Shown here piece by piece: positions 45,573 to 62,520 of a stretch of 64,000 nt of DNA. The stretch spans positions 6,557,418 through 6,621,417 of the forward strand of contig CM055111.1 of NCBI GenBank assembly GCA_029204225.1, read 5' to 3'. Position 1 is the first letter of the stretch, and the number at the start of each line of letters is the position of its first letter. Below the pieces are notes generated by a model. The model made no database searches. It was given only the letters and a program-made list of their open reading frames with translations, and was not told the origin of the DNA. The stretch is from Diphasiastrum complanatum (lineage: Eukaryota; Streptophyta; Lycopodiopsida; Lycopodiales; Lycopodiaceae). Both the position numbers and the translations under genes were made by a program.

Positions 45573-45666
45573 GCAGCAGCAAAGCCAGCAGAAGAGAGTA
45601 AAATAATTTTAAAGAGCTCAGCAGCAGGAAAGTCAGCAGAAGAGAGTAAAATAATGAAGAAGAGCT
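45573..45666. repeat. 47-bp tandem repeat in the 5' flank of cytochrome b561
   Basis: Two units share GCAGCAG.AAAG.CAGCAGAAGA, then GAGTAAAATAAT and a closing AGAGCTC. They lie directly upstream of the ATG on the gene's strand, probably in the 5' UTR or core promoter. Confidence 0.75.
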
Positions 45667-45965
45667 CTATTCTTCCCTCACACCTGAGAAATGTTTCGCA
45701 CAGGTGCTTCAAAATGCCACGTGATAAATGTTTTTCACCCTGGCCAATCAACCTCTGCCATGTGGCTAATCATGCAAATGCCATTTGGCATATGCCAGGT
45801 TCCCCATAAAGTGAAACATAAGGCTACATATTGAACTTTTAAGCACTCAAATAAGCTCTCATTTGAGAAATTTTGATAGGGAAGACTCGAGAGATTCGGC
45901 CTATGCTCTCGCGTGCATGTGGTTATCTCATTGCACATTTAGGGTGGTTTAACATTAGAGGCAAG

Positions 45966-46054
<89 letters not shown>

Positions 46055-46133
46055 CGTTAAAATTATGGCTAATGAATACATGTCATATTGGCAAGCATTT
46101 AGAAAACAAGTGCCTATGAGCTCATAGAGGTGG

Positions 46134-46187
<54 letters not shown>

Positions 46188-46606
46188 ATGTATGTTGTGA
46201 TACTAGACAAAACGCGATTCATATGTTTTGATTCATCCATTCAAAATTAGGGTTTTCACCATAAGTATTGCTAATCATGTTTGACTTATATTGACCATTG
46301 ACTTATCTTGACCCTAAGTGAAGTATTGCTAATTATGGTTTTGGCTAGGTGTCAATTGCATGCATGAATTATTGTTAATTATGGTTTTCACTAGGTGTCA
46401 ATTGCATGCCTTTATGCTCTTGGAAACTTCTATGTCCAATCGTGGGACTCGGATGCTTTGAATGAAAACAGGCTTTTCACGAGAGAGAATTTGTTCACAT
46501 GAAACATGTTTATGGTGGAAATTTTAGGGCGACGACTCAAAAACTATAGAGAATGTCAGTTGAGGAGGGCATAATGTCATGGGCTTAGGTGACAAAAAAT
46601 TTATGG
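45667..46606. other. Unassigned with microsatellites
   Basis: Includes (TG)n then (CG)n at 45,968-46,056 and (TG)n(AG)n at 46,134-46,187. A short duplicated stretch (AATTATGGTTTT.CTAGGTGTC) lies near 46,330-46,400. The ORFs through the tracts are artefacts. Confidence 0.75.
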
Positions 46607-46611
46607 AGTAT
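46607..46611. repeat. Probable target site duplication, left copy (AGTAT)
   Basis: AGTAT precedes the LTR and recurs at 52,553-52,557 directly after the right LTR. Confidence 0.7.
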
Positions 46612-46883
46612 GAGTTAGAATTAAAGTAGAATCACTGTGTTACTGTATTGTGGGTCCTATCAGTTGATAAGGATCAGTTGGCCTCGCCACAAGGCAAGTC
46701 GATGGGACACGCGTCCCGCCAACGGCAACCTGGGTCATGCGTGGGTTGCCTGAGTGAACAACTATATGTACACTGTAATTTCATTTTGAGAAATACAGTT
46801 GCTATGTGAGCTTGCTGTGGAGAGTGTTTTCTGTCTGTGTTACTGTGTAACATGATCTGTGTTCCTGTGCAAAGCAAATTCTA
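46612..46883 (+). repeat. 5' LTR of copia element
   Basis: 272 bp with AATCACTGTGTTACTGTATTG, shared with the 3' LTR. It contains GATAAGGATCAGTT, missing from the 3' LTR. Followed by the primer site after 3 nt. Confidence 0.82.
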
Positions 46884-48187
46884 AGTTGGTATCAGAGCCA
46901 TACAGGGAGTGTACACAGTACAACATCGCCGTTGAAGAGAGCTTCGGGAGAACTGTCTTCTGAGAGTTTGGGGTTTACGGCGGGTTGAAGATGGAAAGAG
47001 AAGCACTGGTGCACGGTTTCTAGTTTATAGAGGCTTGCCAAACTCAGCAGAGGAATTATTAGCCTGTGCATAACATTAGACAGGGAAAAATTTGGTGAAA
47101 AATTGACAATTTTGAAGCGAGTTGAAAATTGAAACCGGGTTTGAGGTTACGGTTTTTTTATACATAACTGGTGATTTCTTCGCTGTTTGTGCACCGTTTT
47201 GGATGCCGTAAGGACAGGAAGGACGCTAATTACTTTGTCAACCAGCCATGGAGAGATTCTGAGGTTTATGTCAGAGATTTGTCTCCAGACAGTTAACCTA
47301 GCAGATTTGCTGTAAAAGGTGAAAAAAGCCACTTTGTCAAGTTGAGCTAAAATCATTGTTTCTCCACGGAATTTCATAATTGAACACTCTACAGACTTGG
47401 TATCAGTAGGGCGACCCTGCTCCAGGCCTTAGATCGTGCTCAAATTGATCCAAAAACGAAATTATCAAGCAAAAACCAGTTTGGGGAGGCGCGGCCATGG
47501 ACAGAGAGGAGCATGGAGTTCATGCGCGATGAACGGGGCAGCAGCTTAGTGTTTTGAAGTGTCCAGTGGCTTCAGAAGTGTAGTTGGACGCACTGATGCA
47601 AGGAAGTCCAAAAGATCATCTCCACAACGATCGACGGACAAGATTAATTGCATCTGGACTACATAATTAAAACCTATCGTTGGATTTAACTGAAGTGGGC
47701 CCTGAAAAATTGAAGTGTATTTTGGCCTTTAACTTCATTAAGAATTTTCATACTGAAATTGGAGTTGGGTCCCTTCACAAGTGAAGAGTGAAGTTTCTTC
47801 AAGGTGAAGAAACAGCTCAAAAATAAAGAAAATCCCTATTTTTGGGTCCTTTGCCCGTTTTGACCCAAACGAAAGGCTATAACCTCCAAACGAAGGGCGC
47901 CTGGACTGTACTTGCAAGTACGGTACAACAAAATATAGTGATTGCAGTGGAAAAAATGTTTGGAGTGCGCCAAAAGTGATTTCACCATTCCATTGGGCAC
48001 GTAGTTGGGATTTGACGACTGAGTGCATTTTGGAAGGCGACGTCGATTTGGCTTTCAAACTGGTGGGAAAGCGGCGAGTGGTCTGGTAAGGAAAAAAGGT
48101 GCAGGTCATTATTTTCAACTTCTGGCATCAAAATTGGCCTCGACTTACTGCTTTTAGCCTACGGCAGAAGTTTTAAGCAGTTTTGCG

Positions 48188-51100
48188 ATGGCAAACATGG
48201 GAGAGTCCATTTTGAGTGAAAGTATCAAATTGGATGGGATTTCCAACTATGCAGTGTGGAAGTTCAAAAGGAAAAGCATACCGATGGGGAAAGATGTGTG
48301 GGAAGTTGTCACAGGTGATGAGAGAAGGCCGCCAAATGGAGCGGATATCAAAGTGTTTGACAAAAAAGATGAGAAAAGCCTTGACCTTCATTAACTTGTC
48401 TGTGAAGGATCACATCATTACCCACATTTGTGACGCTGATACACCCAGACAGACATGGGATGTGCTAAAGGAGCAGTTCGAGACGTCAAATCCATCAAGA
48501 ATCATGTTTCTGAAGTCAAAGCTGAATAGTGCCCGATTGGAGCAAGGAGAGCACATTCAGACGTACATGACCAGAATCAAGACAATGAGGGATGAACTGC
48601 ATTCTATTGGTGAGTGCATACGTGATGTGGAGTTGGTGCACAATGCATTGTGCGGCATTGCAGAACCCTATCAGATGTTTGTGAGCGGAATAGCATCAAG
48701 AGAAAGATTGCCAACCTTTGACGAGCTCACAAGAATCTTGATGTAGGAAGAGCAACGGCGAAAAATGGTGGAAGCTAGATGTCAAAATACTGACGATCAA
48801 GCACTTGTGACACGCCAAAAACAAGGCAAGGGCAAGGAAAAGAAGAAGTCTAAGCAGTAATTTGCCAAGTCTTAGGAGGATGAGGGATCTTCCGATAAGA
48901 CCAAGAAGAAAGACAAGTGCATTCATTGTGGTAAGAAGGGCCATTGGAAGAGTGAATGTCGCAAATTCCTGGCGGAACAAGACAAGGGAAAACCAAAGCA
49001 AGCAGGTAACCTTGTCGATGAGGGTGAGATTGAAGACTCTAGCATCTTCATATCTGCATTGTCATCTAATCAAGATGATCAAACATGGTATATTGACTCG
49101 GGAGCCACAAGACACATAACAGGTAACAAGAATTGGTTCAATAGCTTGAAAGTGTTGGATAATGGAACGTCCATTTCACAAGCAAATGGCGATGTGTGCA
49201 AGATCAAGGGGATAGGCACTGTTTCAATCCAACTACCTGATGGCAAAAGCAGGATGATCAGGGAGGTACTTTACGTACCAGGTTTGAAGAAAAATCTACT
49301 TTCTGTTGGAGTCATTACTGATCAAAAGTTGAAAATAGAATTTGCCCATGATCGTTGCTGTGTGAAAGATGTGAACCAAAAGTTCAAAGTTATTGCGGAT
49401 GGAGTGCGGGAGCCGAATACAAAATTGTACAGGTTGATGCTACAATCAAGGGGCAACATGGACTTGTATCGTCCATTCCATCGCAAACTGAGTTGTGGCA
49501 TAAGAGGCTTGGTCACTTGAACTTGGGAAGCCTCAGTTTGATGAGAAGATTGGAGACGGTAATAGGATTGCCTACCATAGAAGATCACTTGAAATCGATG
49601 TGCAAATCTTGTGTATATGGGAAGCAGCATCGAGAGAAGTTCAATAAAGGTGATGTTGCAAGAGCAAAGAACATCCTAGATTTAATTCACACATATTTAT
49701 GCGGGCCTATGAGGACCATGTCCTTAGGTAAATCCTTCTATTTCATGACCTTTATTGATGATATGTCACGTAAGACGTGGATCTACTTCTTAAAGAAAGA
49801 AATCAGATGCATTTGACAACTTCAAGAGTTTAAAGCATTGGTCGAAAATCAGATAGGTAGGAAGATCAAAGTCCTAAGATTAGATAGTGGAGGTGAGTAC
49901 AAGTCTAATGACTTCAATGATCTTTGTGATCAATGTGGGATTAAAAGACAATTTATGCAAGCTCATACTCCTGCTCTCAATGGTGTAGTTGAGCACAAGA
50001 ATCATACGATTGTGGAAAGTGCTAGATCTATGCTAGCTGAGATGAAACTACCAAAAGACTTTTGGTCAGAAGCATGCAATACGGTAGTCTATCTTCAAAA
50101 TAGAAGTCCTACCATTGCCATACCAAAGATAGCACCTGAGGAAGCATTCACGAAGAAGAATCCAAAGGTGAACCACTTATGAATCTTTGGATGTAAGGCC
50201 TTTGTACACGTTCCTAAGGAAGAGAGACATAAACTTGATGTAAAAGCTATCAAGTGCATATTCCTAGAATGTGATGATCGTGTGAAGGGCTATAGATGTT
50301 TTGATCTAGTGAAAAACAAAATCCATGTAAGTCGTGATGTTATCTTTGATGAATCCAAGATGTATGAAGACGCAGATGCTGAGAAGATAGATACATCCAG
50401 TGGGAAAGATGGTATAGTGAGGATACCATCTGATGATGATCCATTCATTGACCTTCCAAGTGATGAAAAAGAGGATACATCTCAATATACTACTACTCAA
50501 CCTCAAGAGACAGGTTGGAGAGGTAGGGACAAACCTTTTGGTGCAAGAAGGATTGAAGTTCCAGGTGACAAACGCAAGGAGAAGGATGTATCGTGAGATA
50601 CATTTTCACAAGGAAGCCGATCACCTGATAGGAAGCTCCCTAAGTGGTTTGAGAGATTGTTGGAGAGCCGCGACATGGATGACTTTCCAGGATCATCTAG
50701 CCAGGGAGAGCTACGAAGATCAACAAGAGAGAAGACACAACCTGAAAGGTATGAAGCAAATTATGCTCTCTTATCTAGCATTATTCAAAGCAAAGAACCT
50801 TCGACTTATGGTGAAGCGAAAGATGATGACATTTGGGTCAAGGCCATGGGAGAGGAGATGGAGTCAATTGCTAAGCATAGCAGATGGGACTTAGTAGACC
50901 CACCATTTGGCAAGAAACCCGTTGGTTGCAAATGGGTATACAGAACTAAGTACCATGCAGATGGAAGTATAGCAAAGCACAAGGCAAGATTGGTGATCAA
51001 AGGGTATGCACAAAGTAAAGGCATTGACTATGAGGAGACCTTTGCACTAGTATGTAAGTGAAATACTCTACGTCTACTTGTTGCTTTAGCTTCACATTTT

Positions 51101-52248
51101 GGTTGGCCTTTGCATCAGATGGATGTGAAATCTGCTTTTCTAAATGGTGAGTTAGAAGAAGAGGTGTTCATGGATCAACCTGAAGGCTTTGTAGCGAAGG
51201 GACAGGAAAATAAATTATGTCGCTTGAAGAAAGCGCTTTATGGCCTTAAACAGGCACCATGTGCGCGGTATAGCAGGATTGATGCCTACTTTTGTTCAAA
51301 GGGGATGGTGAGAACACACTCTGATCCAAAAAAATAATCAAGAGATGATAGATATGATCAAGAAAGACCTCATGGAACAATTCAAGATGACAGATCTCAG
51401 CCTGATGCATTATTGCCTTGGAGTAGAGGTGTGGCAAAAAGGACACAAAGTGGGTTTAACACATGTGAAGTATGTCAAAGAGTTGTTGCACAGGTTTAGG
51501 TTGCAAGATTGCAAACCAGTAAATACTCCTATTGAATCAGGTAAAAAGCTTTCTAAGCTTGATGAGTCACAGTCATTTGATGCTACACTGTATAGGCAGT
51601 TAGTAGGGAGCTTGATTTTCCTTACCATGACTAGACCAGATATATGCTATGTTGTTGGCATTGTAAGTCAGTTTATGGCAACACCTACGGAAACGCATTG
51701 GAAGGCAGCTAAGCGTTATGTGAAAGGCACTTCAAATTATGGGTTGATTTATAGGAAGCATGATGGTTTACCTAAGTTGGGTGGCTATGTAGATGCGGAT
51801 TGGGGAGGTGACTATGATGATCGTAGATCCACCACAGGGTATGTACTCTAGTTTTGTGGTAGTTGCTTTCCCTGGTCCAGTAAGAAGCCAAAGTACAATT
51901 GCTCTTTCCACCACAAAAACAGAGTATAAGGCAATGTGTAGTGCAGCACATGAAGCTATATGGTTGAGACAAATCTTGGAAGAAGTTGGCATGAAGCAGA
52001 AAAATTCCACGACATTACATAGCGACAGTCAAAGTGGCATTCAACTAGCAAAGAGTCCAGTGTTCCATGCGAGAACTAAACACATTGAGATTCAGTATCA
52101 CTTTATACGTGACAGGCTGCAGAGTCGTGAAATTCATGTTGTTCATTGTAGCACAGAAGAACAACTAGCTGATATTTTCACTAAGCCACTTGTTGGAGAA
52201 AAGTTTGATAAGTCTAGATCAAAGCTTTCTGTACTTAAAGTTTGTTGA
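48188..52248 (+). pseudogene. Copia gag-pol with multiple frameshifts, stops and a deletion over the RT active site
   Basis: Gag (48,188: MANMGESILSESIKLDG; then a frameshift near 48,380 and KDHIITHICDADTPRQTWD), TAG at about 48,746, a CCHC knuckle (CIHCGKKGHWKSEC, 48,920-48,961), protease DSGATRHIT (49,095), GAG-pre-integrase with LWHKRLGHLN (49,493), integrase core (HTYLCGP, RLDSGGEY), stops near 49,816 and 50,181, linker, and RT (CKWVYRTKYHADGS, HQMDVKSAFLNGELEEE, YGLKQAP). After YGLKQAP the frame jumps from SKGMVRTHSDP to SRDDR/MIDMIKKDL. The YVDD catalytic segment that belongs between them is missing. RNase H (YVDADWGGDYDDRRSTTGY, frameshift at 51,850, then STTKTEYKAM, KTKHIEIQYHF-like HARTKHIE, LADIFTKPL) ends at 52,248. 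Incapable of reverse transcription. Confidence 0.93.
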
Positions 52249-52301
52249 CTTTAAAGCTATGTATATGACTGTATAAAAATTAGACTCTACTTTAAGGGAG
52301 A

Positions 52302-52552
52302 GAGTTAGAATTGAAGTAGAATCATTGTGTTACTGTATTGTGGGTCCTATCAGTTGGCCTCACCACGAGGCAACTCGACGGGACACGCGTCCCACCAACG
52401 GCAACTTGGGTCATGCATGGGTTGCCTGAGTGAACAACTATAGTGTAGTTTCATATTGAGAAATACAGTTGTTATGTGAGCTTGTTGTGGAGAGTGTTTT
52501 CTGTCTGTGTTACTGTGTAGCATGATCTGTGTCCTATGCAAAGCAAATTCTA
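52302..52552 (+). repeat. 3' LTR of copia element
   Basis: 251 bp, begins GAGTTAGAATTG and ends AAATTCTA, then the AGTAT duplication. Confidence 0.82.
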
Positions 52553-52557
52553 AGTAT

Positions 52558-53117
52558 ATGATGTCCTAGAAAACATGGAAAAAAAAGGGAAACGCTCTAG
52601 GTTTTTACATATTGGGGAATGGTCTTTTTAGTGACCCCTATGCCTGGTTCAACGGTCATTCAATTATAGCTTGACATTATGGCCTAGGCCATAACTTTAT
52701 GACCAACTTACTAGGTGCAAAAGTCACTTAGAAGGACCCTTTCCAAGCGTAAGCATAAAGGGTAGTGAGGGACGACTAGAGCTATCTTACAAAACCCACT
52801 TACTCATCTTTATGGGTCATATTTGCCCTTCTCAAATTTCTTTATGAGTCTTTTATGTGCATAATGTTCCTGTGAAAAAAATAGGTGATCATATTCAATG
52901 GTTTTTTCTTGCATACTAGTGGTCATTATATACAAAATATACAACTTGGCAATGCCATTTACGAAGCTAAGCTCCTTAGATGTCACTACACAATGGTGGT
53001 TAGGATTCGAGCCTGCACCTTTCCGATGGCAGTCAACAAGTCTACCCATTCAACATTAAATTAGTCATGCTCTTCACATTATGTTGTGCATGTGCCCTTA
53101 CTTCTGAATGTTTTTAT
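52558..53117. other. Unassigned
   Basis: No recognisable gene; one minus ORF at 52,810-53,049 without motifs. Confidence 0.4.
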
Positions 53118-54465
53118 AGGTCACTGATATTAATGAGGTGGCCAATACTCCCCAAACCAATATGGTGGAGGCAAAGCATGCAAGCTGGTTGGCAGGCAAA
53201 GGTAATAAAACACAGATAAACCTATACGATGCAACATTAACAGATCTTGCAAATGCATTGTTGCAGAGCACAAAACAACATGCTTTTGTACAAGGACGAC
53301 ATATTTGAAGTGGCCCTAGCTTGGAGACACTCATTGATAGGGCCACATGCAGAACCAATGCCACACCAAGTCCTTTGATGACAGGCAAGGTTGTGTCAGA
53401 TACTATGAGAGGCACACCTATGTACAATAATCCTGGATCTCAACGTGATCCAATCACAGGTCAAAGAACTAGAAATCCAACAATTTTTGTTGATGTTGAA
53501 GCGAACAACTCACATAGGCCAGAATTTGTAAATGTCAATCGACCTAGACAACATGGTGGTAGACACATTAATTTCTCCAATGTGGTGACTATTAATGTGG
53601 AAACAAAACATACTAATGAAACACATGCTGACCATGTTGATAGAGCAGCATCTAGTGTTGTCAAGGAAACCGATATTGATGACACCATTTGGGCAACTTG
53701 TCGAACCAAACCAAGCAGTAGGATCACTTGTATGGGATGGCTTGGATTTGGATCGGGCAAGTGTAAAAAACAGATCAAGAATAGTTCATAGCTGCACCTT
53801 GTTCTTTGGGAATGCGACAATGGACAGGTGGAAATAAAAAACAATTCATGTGGTTTTGTAATGACAGTGTGGACCATACGTGCACACCATGCACATCAAT
53901 TGTGTGTGGAAGGCCTAAAATACCTACGATATGGCCTGTACAAAAGGGAACTAGCTTACAACTTGAGGAGCAAGAGATGTTACAAAGAGCTAGATTTGTT
54001 CTTCCTCATGTTCAAGGACTTGATGTTCCAGAAAATAGAATTCCAACTAATGAGGGAGAGGATGTATCTAAGAGTAGCTAGAGAAGGACCCGTGTACGTA
54101 CATGGATATCAAATTTGGCCCTTAAGAAAATAGATTTGGCCTTGAATCTATCTACCAAAATCCTATCAGTTACCATAATTAAATGGTTTGAGCACGAGAT
54201 TTTCAAAATAGAAACAAAAAATTCAATCCAAAGAGCCGTAGCCTACGAGCATCCCTCTTGTACATGTGAAGATTTTAAGTGGCGACAAAGGACTGCAAAA
54301 TCTTACCTTGCATGCAAGCACATGTACTACATTCTCTTACGTGTGCTTGGGCTAGACATGAATCACAATATGTGTATTCATCAAGTTCAGTTTCAGAAAA
54401 AGGACTTATTGCACATGCTTTCTCGTAAACATAGCTTCCATGTAGTTGAGCTAAGCGTTGAGTAA
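53118..54465 (+). pseudogene. SWIM-domain transposase-like relic (MULE-related?)
   Basis: From 53,118 one frame reads VTDINEVANTPQTNMVEAKH, ASWLAGKG, LYDATLTDLANALLQSTKQH, AFVQGRHI, then continues in another frame as LETLIDRATCRTNATPSPLM. A long hydrophilic part follows, then at 54,115-54,465 the SWIM zinc finger CTCEDFKWRQ...YLACKHMYY with LLRVLGL. The N-terminal part resembles what follows the catalytic domain in SWIM-containing transposases (inference). No DDE domain found. The SWIM part and everything downstream also occurs inverted at 12,096-14,895; the N-terminal part does not, so this copy is more complete. Confidence 0.5.
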
Positions 54466-54750
54466 AAGCCATTTGTGTTGGGTTATTTTAGATAATTCCA
54501 TGACATCAAGACATTATTATACTAAAATAGTTATTTTTGTTAACAATATGGATTTAAGAGTCTTGGTTAATATTCCCATTTGATTTGACAAAGTCAAAGC
54601 CAAAATTGCACATTAATATTAATGTGACAGTCAAGATCGTGATCCTGATTGAAGTTCAATAGCCAATCAGAGTGAATGAGGCTCGCCTCTCAAATCTATA
54701 AAAGAGAGCCATTTCCTTTGCATTTGATTAGCTTCCTATCTATCTTAATA

Positions 54751-54924
<174 letters not shown>

Positions 54925-55242
54925 GTGGACTCTACTTCATGTCATTCAGTTTTATTTGTTCTTCAAGCAATCATGAAAAGGTCCCCTTTTGGTACTAAAC
55001 CAATTTAATTGTCTTACTTTGTTACACTACGTTGGATGAAACCCCCCCCCCCCCCCAAAAAAAAAGATTTTTTCAAAAATATAATCAATTTGGTGGGAAA
55101 ATTGATTTCCTTGAACGGCTAAGATGAATGCACTTGATAGGGATTCAATCTAGCGGTGGGCATTATCAAACACCCAGTGCACCATAGTGAACTTTGGTTT
55201 TTATAAAAAAGGAAGGTGACACAACCCTAAAATACACTCTTC

Positions 55243-58105
<2,863 letters not shown>

Positions 58106-58126
58106 AGTAGAGAGATGATGATGATG

Positions 58127-59440
<1,314 letters not shown>

Positions 59441-59520
59441 CCTGGCAGGTAGTTAGCACTCCATCTCAGGGATGCTAACTACCCCTTGAGATACCTTGCT
59501 AACTGCGAGATGGTTGGTGG

Positions 59521-60300
<780 letters not shown>

Positions 60301-60317
60301 CTTTGAAGTAAAGTCTA

Positions 60318-60880
60318 AGAATAAAGTTGTTTAACATCTATACTCTCAAAGCACCTATGGTAATAACATAAATGTAAAATCATCTTCCCTTTGTCTCTTC
60401 TAACCATTAGCCGCACAGACCTCTAGTAATCTTATTTCTTCTACTTCCTCCTACACACGGATCAATCATGGTGAAAATTCAGCTTTCTAATGGGAATATA
60501 TTCTTTGCCACTACTGCTTTGTCCCTCATTGCCTTTATTAGGAAAGTATCTCCTTTTTTTGTTGCCGCTTTCTGATATGACCGAGCTCGGATTGTTCAGA
60601 TTGAAGAACCCTGATTTCTTGCTTGTATTTAGAAAGTATTTGTCCTGTAAGGTAGAGAAGATAGGCTTTTTTAAAAGGCGTTCAATTTCGTGGATGTTCT
60701 CGGCATCGCCAAGGTGTGCTAGAAGCTTTGCAATAGGGTCATTGGATAGTTCTATGGCAGAAGCAAGGGCTTTAACGACATCTCTTGCAGGTTATGTAGC
60801 CAAAGGAAAAACCCATTTAGTTGGTTCTGTAGAGAGCCACCAGAGAAGAATTTAGCAAGGTTATTCATCATAAACCAAAT
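60318..60880. repeat. Dispersed repeat R, copy 2
   Basis: Same orientation match to 9,985-10,475, with ~85 extra bp at about 60,762-60,845 and smaller indels. Followed almost directly by unit U sequence. Confidence 0.78.
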
Positions 60881-60889
60881 AGCGTGATC

Positions 60890-61710
60890 ATTAGCTCACA
60901 TACAACAGCCGCTTTAAGTTTATCAATGTTTAATGTGCCATTAGCATTACACCTCATCCAAATAAATACGAAACACATATCTTTAGGATTATCTCCTTGA
61001 AAACATTCAATCTTAACTTATCCTTGAGTTTTCCATGCATGAGTAAACTGTATTGCTTTATGCGTTTGACATGCTTGCATAAACCCTAAACTTGGGTGAG
61101 AAGACAAATCATAATGTTGTTATGCAACTTCATACCTGGATGCGAGGCGAAGACATCTCTTGAGAGCTACCCATCTCCAAATAGTTAAGTGAAACACCCT
61201 CTTTGGGTACTAATGATTCCAATACGACAATGATGGGTTGATAATAGCGCAATGATGGGTTAATAATACCCTTTTTGGGTACTAATGATTATCTTATTTC
61301 AAGAAACGTATTAGGTTTCGTCAAGCGAGTTGAAAGCGTGACTCATCATAAGTGTTTAACCAAAGGTTATATTCACCTCGAATGCCATGTAACCATTCCA
61401 TACAAGTTATTTATTTGAATTCAACAGACCCTAAGACGTATCATTATTATGCTCAAAGATACTAATGTTTGCAATGCTTGATAGAACCTTCTTATTTTAT
61501 GGCCGCCTTTCACTTATAAAAACCGTACGAAATGATAATTTACATGAGCAATTCGGTTTCACATGTCCATTAATAGTTGTTTAACCTATTAACGAGGCAA
61601 ACCAAAGTCTTGGTGGGTGGCCCTCTGCAAGATTACATTAGTTGTGTTTGAGTAGATTGTACATCCCTTAGGAAGCATCGAAATGAAGCACATATGTTCA
61701 CAGCATGACT
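60890..61710. repeat. Unit U, partial copy 4
   Basis: Same orientation match to about 12,140-12,942, from AGCTCACATAC.ACAGCCGC to CATGACTAATGA. Contains a local duplication of ATGATGGGTTAATAAT/TGGGTACTAATGATT near 61,230-61,290. Confidence 0.82.
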
Positions 61711-62520
61711 AATGATCTGTTAGCCGATATTTCCGCACGGAAAATCAGACTAATATTGAAGTTTAAGTTTGCAATAATTGAAAAAACCGGCATGTAAAAC
61801 CCGGTTATTAGAGAAAAATCGGCACAAATTTGAATTAGATTTGGGTCCCAGCCCGTCCCTAAAGTGGCTAGACATAGTTTAAAAGTAAGAAACTGACTTT
61901 TCGAAAAAACCGTCAAAAATATTTTGTGGTCAATTTTTGTAAGATCGAGCCAAAAGTGCCGATCCACCTAGAATTGGGTCCCAACCCGCCCTAAATGAGG
62001 CTAGAGCAAATTTTGCGGCCTTAGAAATGGCTGGTAAATATTCTACGGCTTTTCAAAAAAAAGGCCAGTTGTAAAAAAATAGCCGGTATGATCGTGCTAA
62101 AATCTCACCATGTACTGAGTCCATTTTTACTAATATATGATCACTCAGTGTATTTTTCAGGGAAACCGTGTTGTCGTGGGAGCCCTAGTCATGAATGCCG
62201 AAAAAGTCAACCACAGAAGAAAAAATCGAGAAAGAAAAGTTTCGGGTAAAAACGAGACCGAGAAATATGGATTCAGTGTCAAGGAGTCACATAAGCCCTA
62301 ACGGCAAAGTTTGGGCAATTTACGGGCAATTAACGAAATGTGCGGGCCAAGTGGTTACCCAACAGGCCAAAAATCCAGACAAATGAGCAGCAGGCGCACG
62401 GCCCTTGAAAAATCGAAGAAAGGCCAGAAACATAGGTATTCAAAGAAAAATGAAGGCCGCCTACTAAAAATAGGAGTTGAAAAAGGGCCTCACCCAAAAT
62501 TTGGATAATAAATGCCAAAA
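61711..62520. repeat. Degenerate ~133-bp direct repeats
   Basis: TTGGGTCCCAGCCCGTCCCT (61,841) recurs as TTGGGTCCCAACCCGCCCT (61,974), each followed by AAA...GGCTAGA. Around them AAAAAACCG and TTTTCAAAAA/CGAAAAA motifs repeat. No gene recognised; 62,195-62,508 has short ORFs without motifs. Confidence 0.55.

Larger units (their letters stand above)
46612..52552 (+). mobile_element. Ty1/copia element, full-length layout but many lesions
   Basis: 5.9 kb with LTRs 46,612-46,883 and 52,302-52,552, primer site TGGTATCAGAGCC at 46,887-46,899, ~1.3 kb leader, gag to RNase H in copia order, and purine tract AAGGGAGA before the 3' LTR. If the AGTAT duplication is right, the LTR termini are GAGTTAG...TTCTA, not TG...CA; the inner TTAGAATT/AATTCTAA pair is inverted. 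The LTRs differ by substitutions and small deletions, so the element is moderately old. Confidence 0.9.

Noticed and set aside
46024-46056. (TG)n(CG)n as a regulatory Z-DNA element
   Set aside because: The sequence could form Z-DNA in principle, but there is no gene or promoter nearby to support a function.
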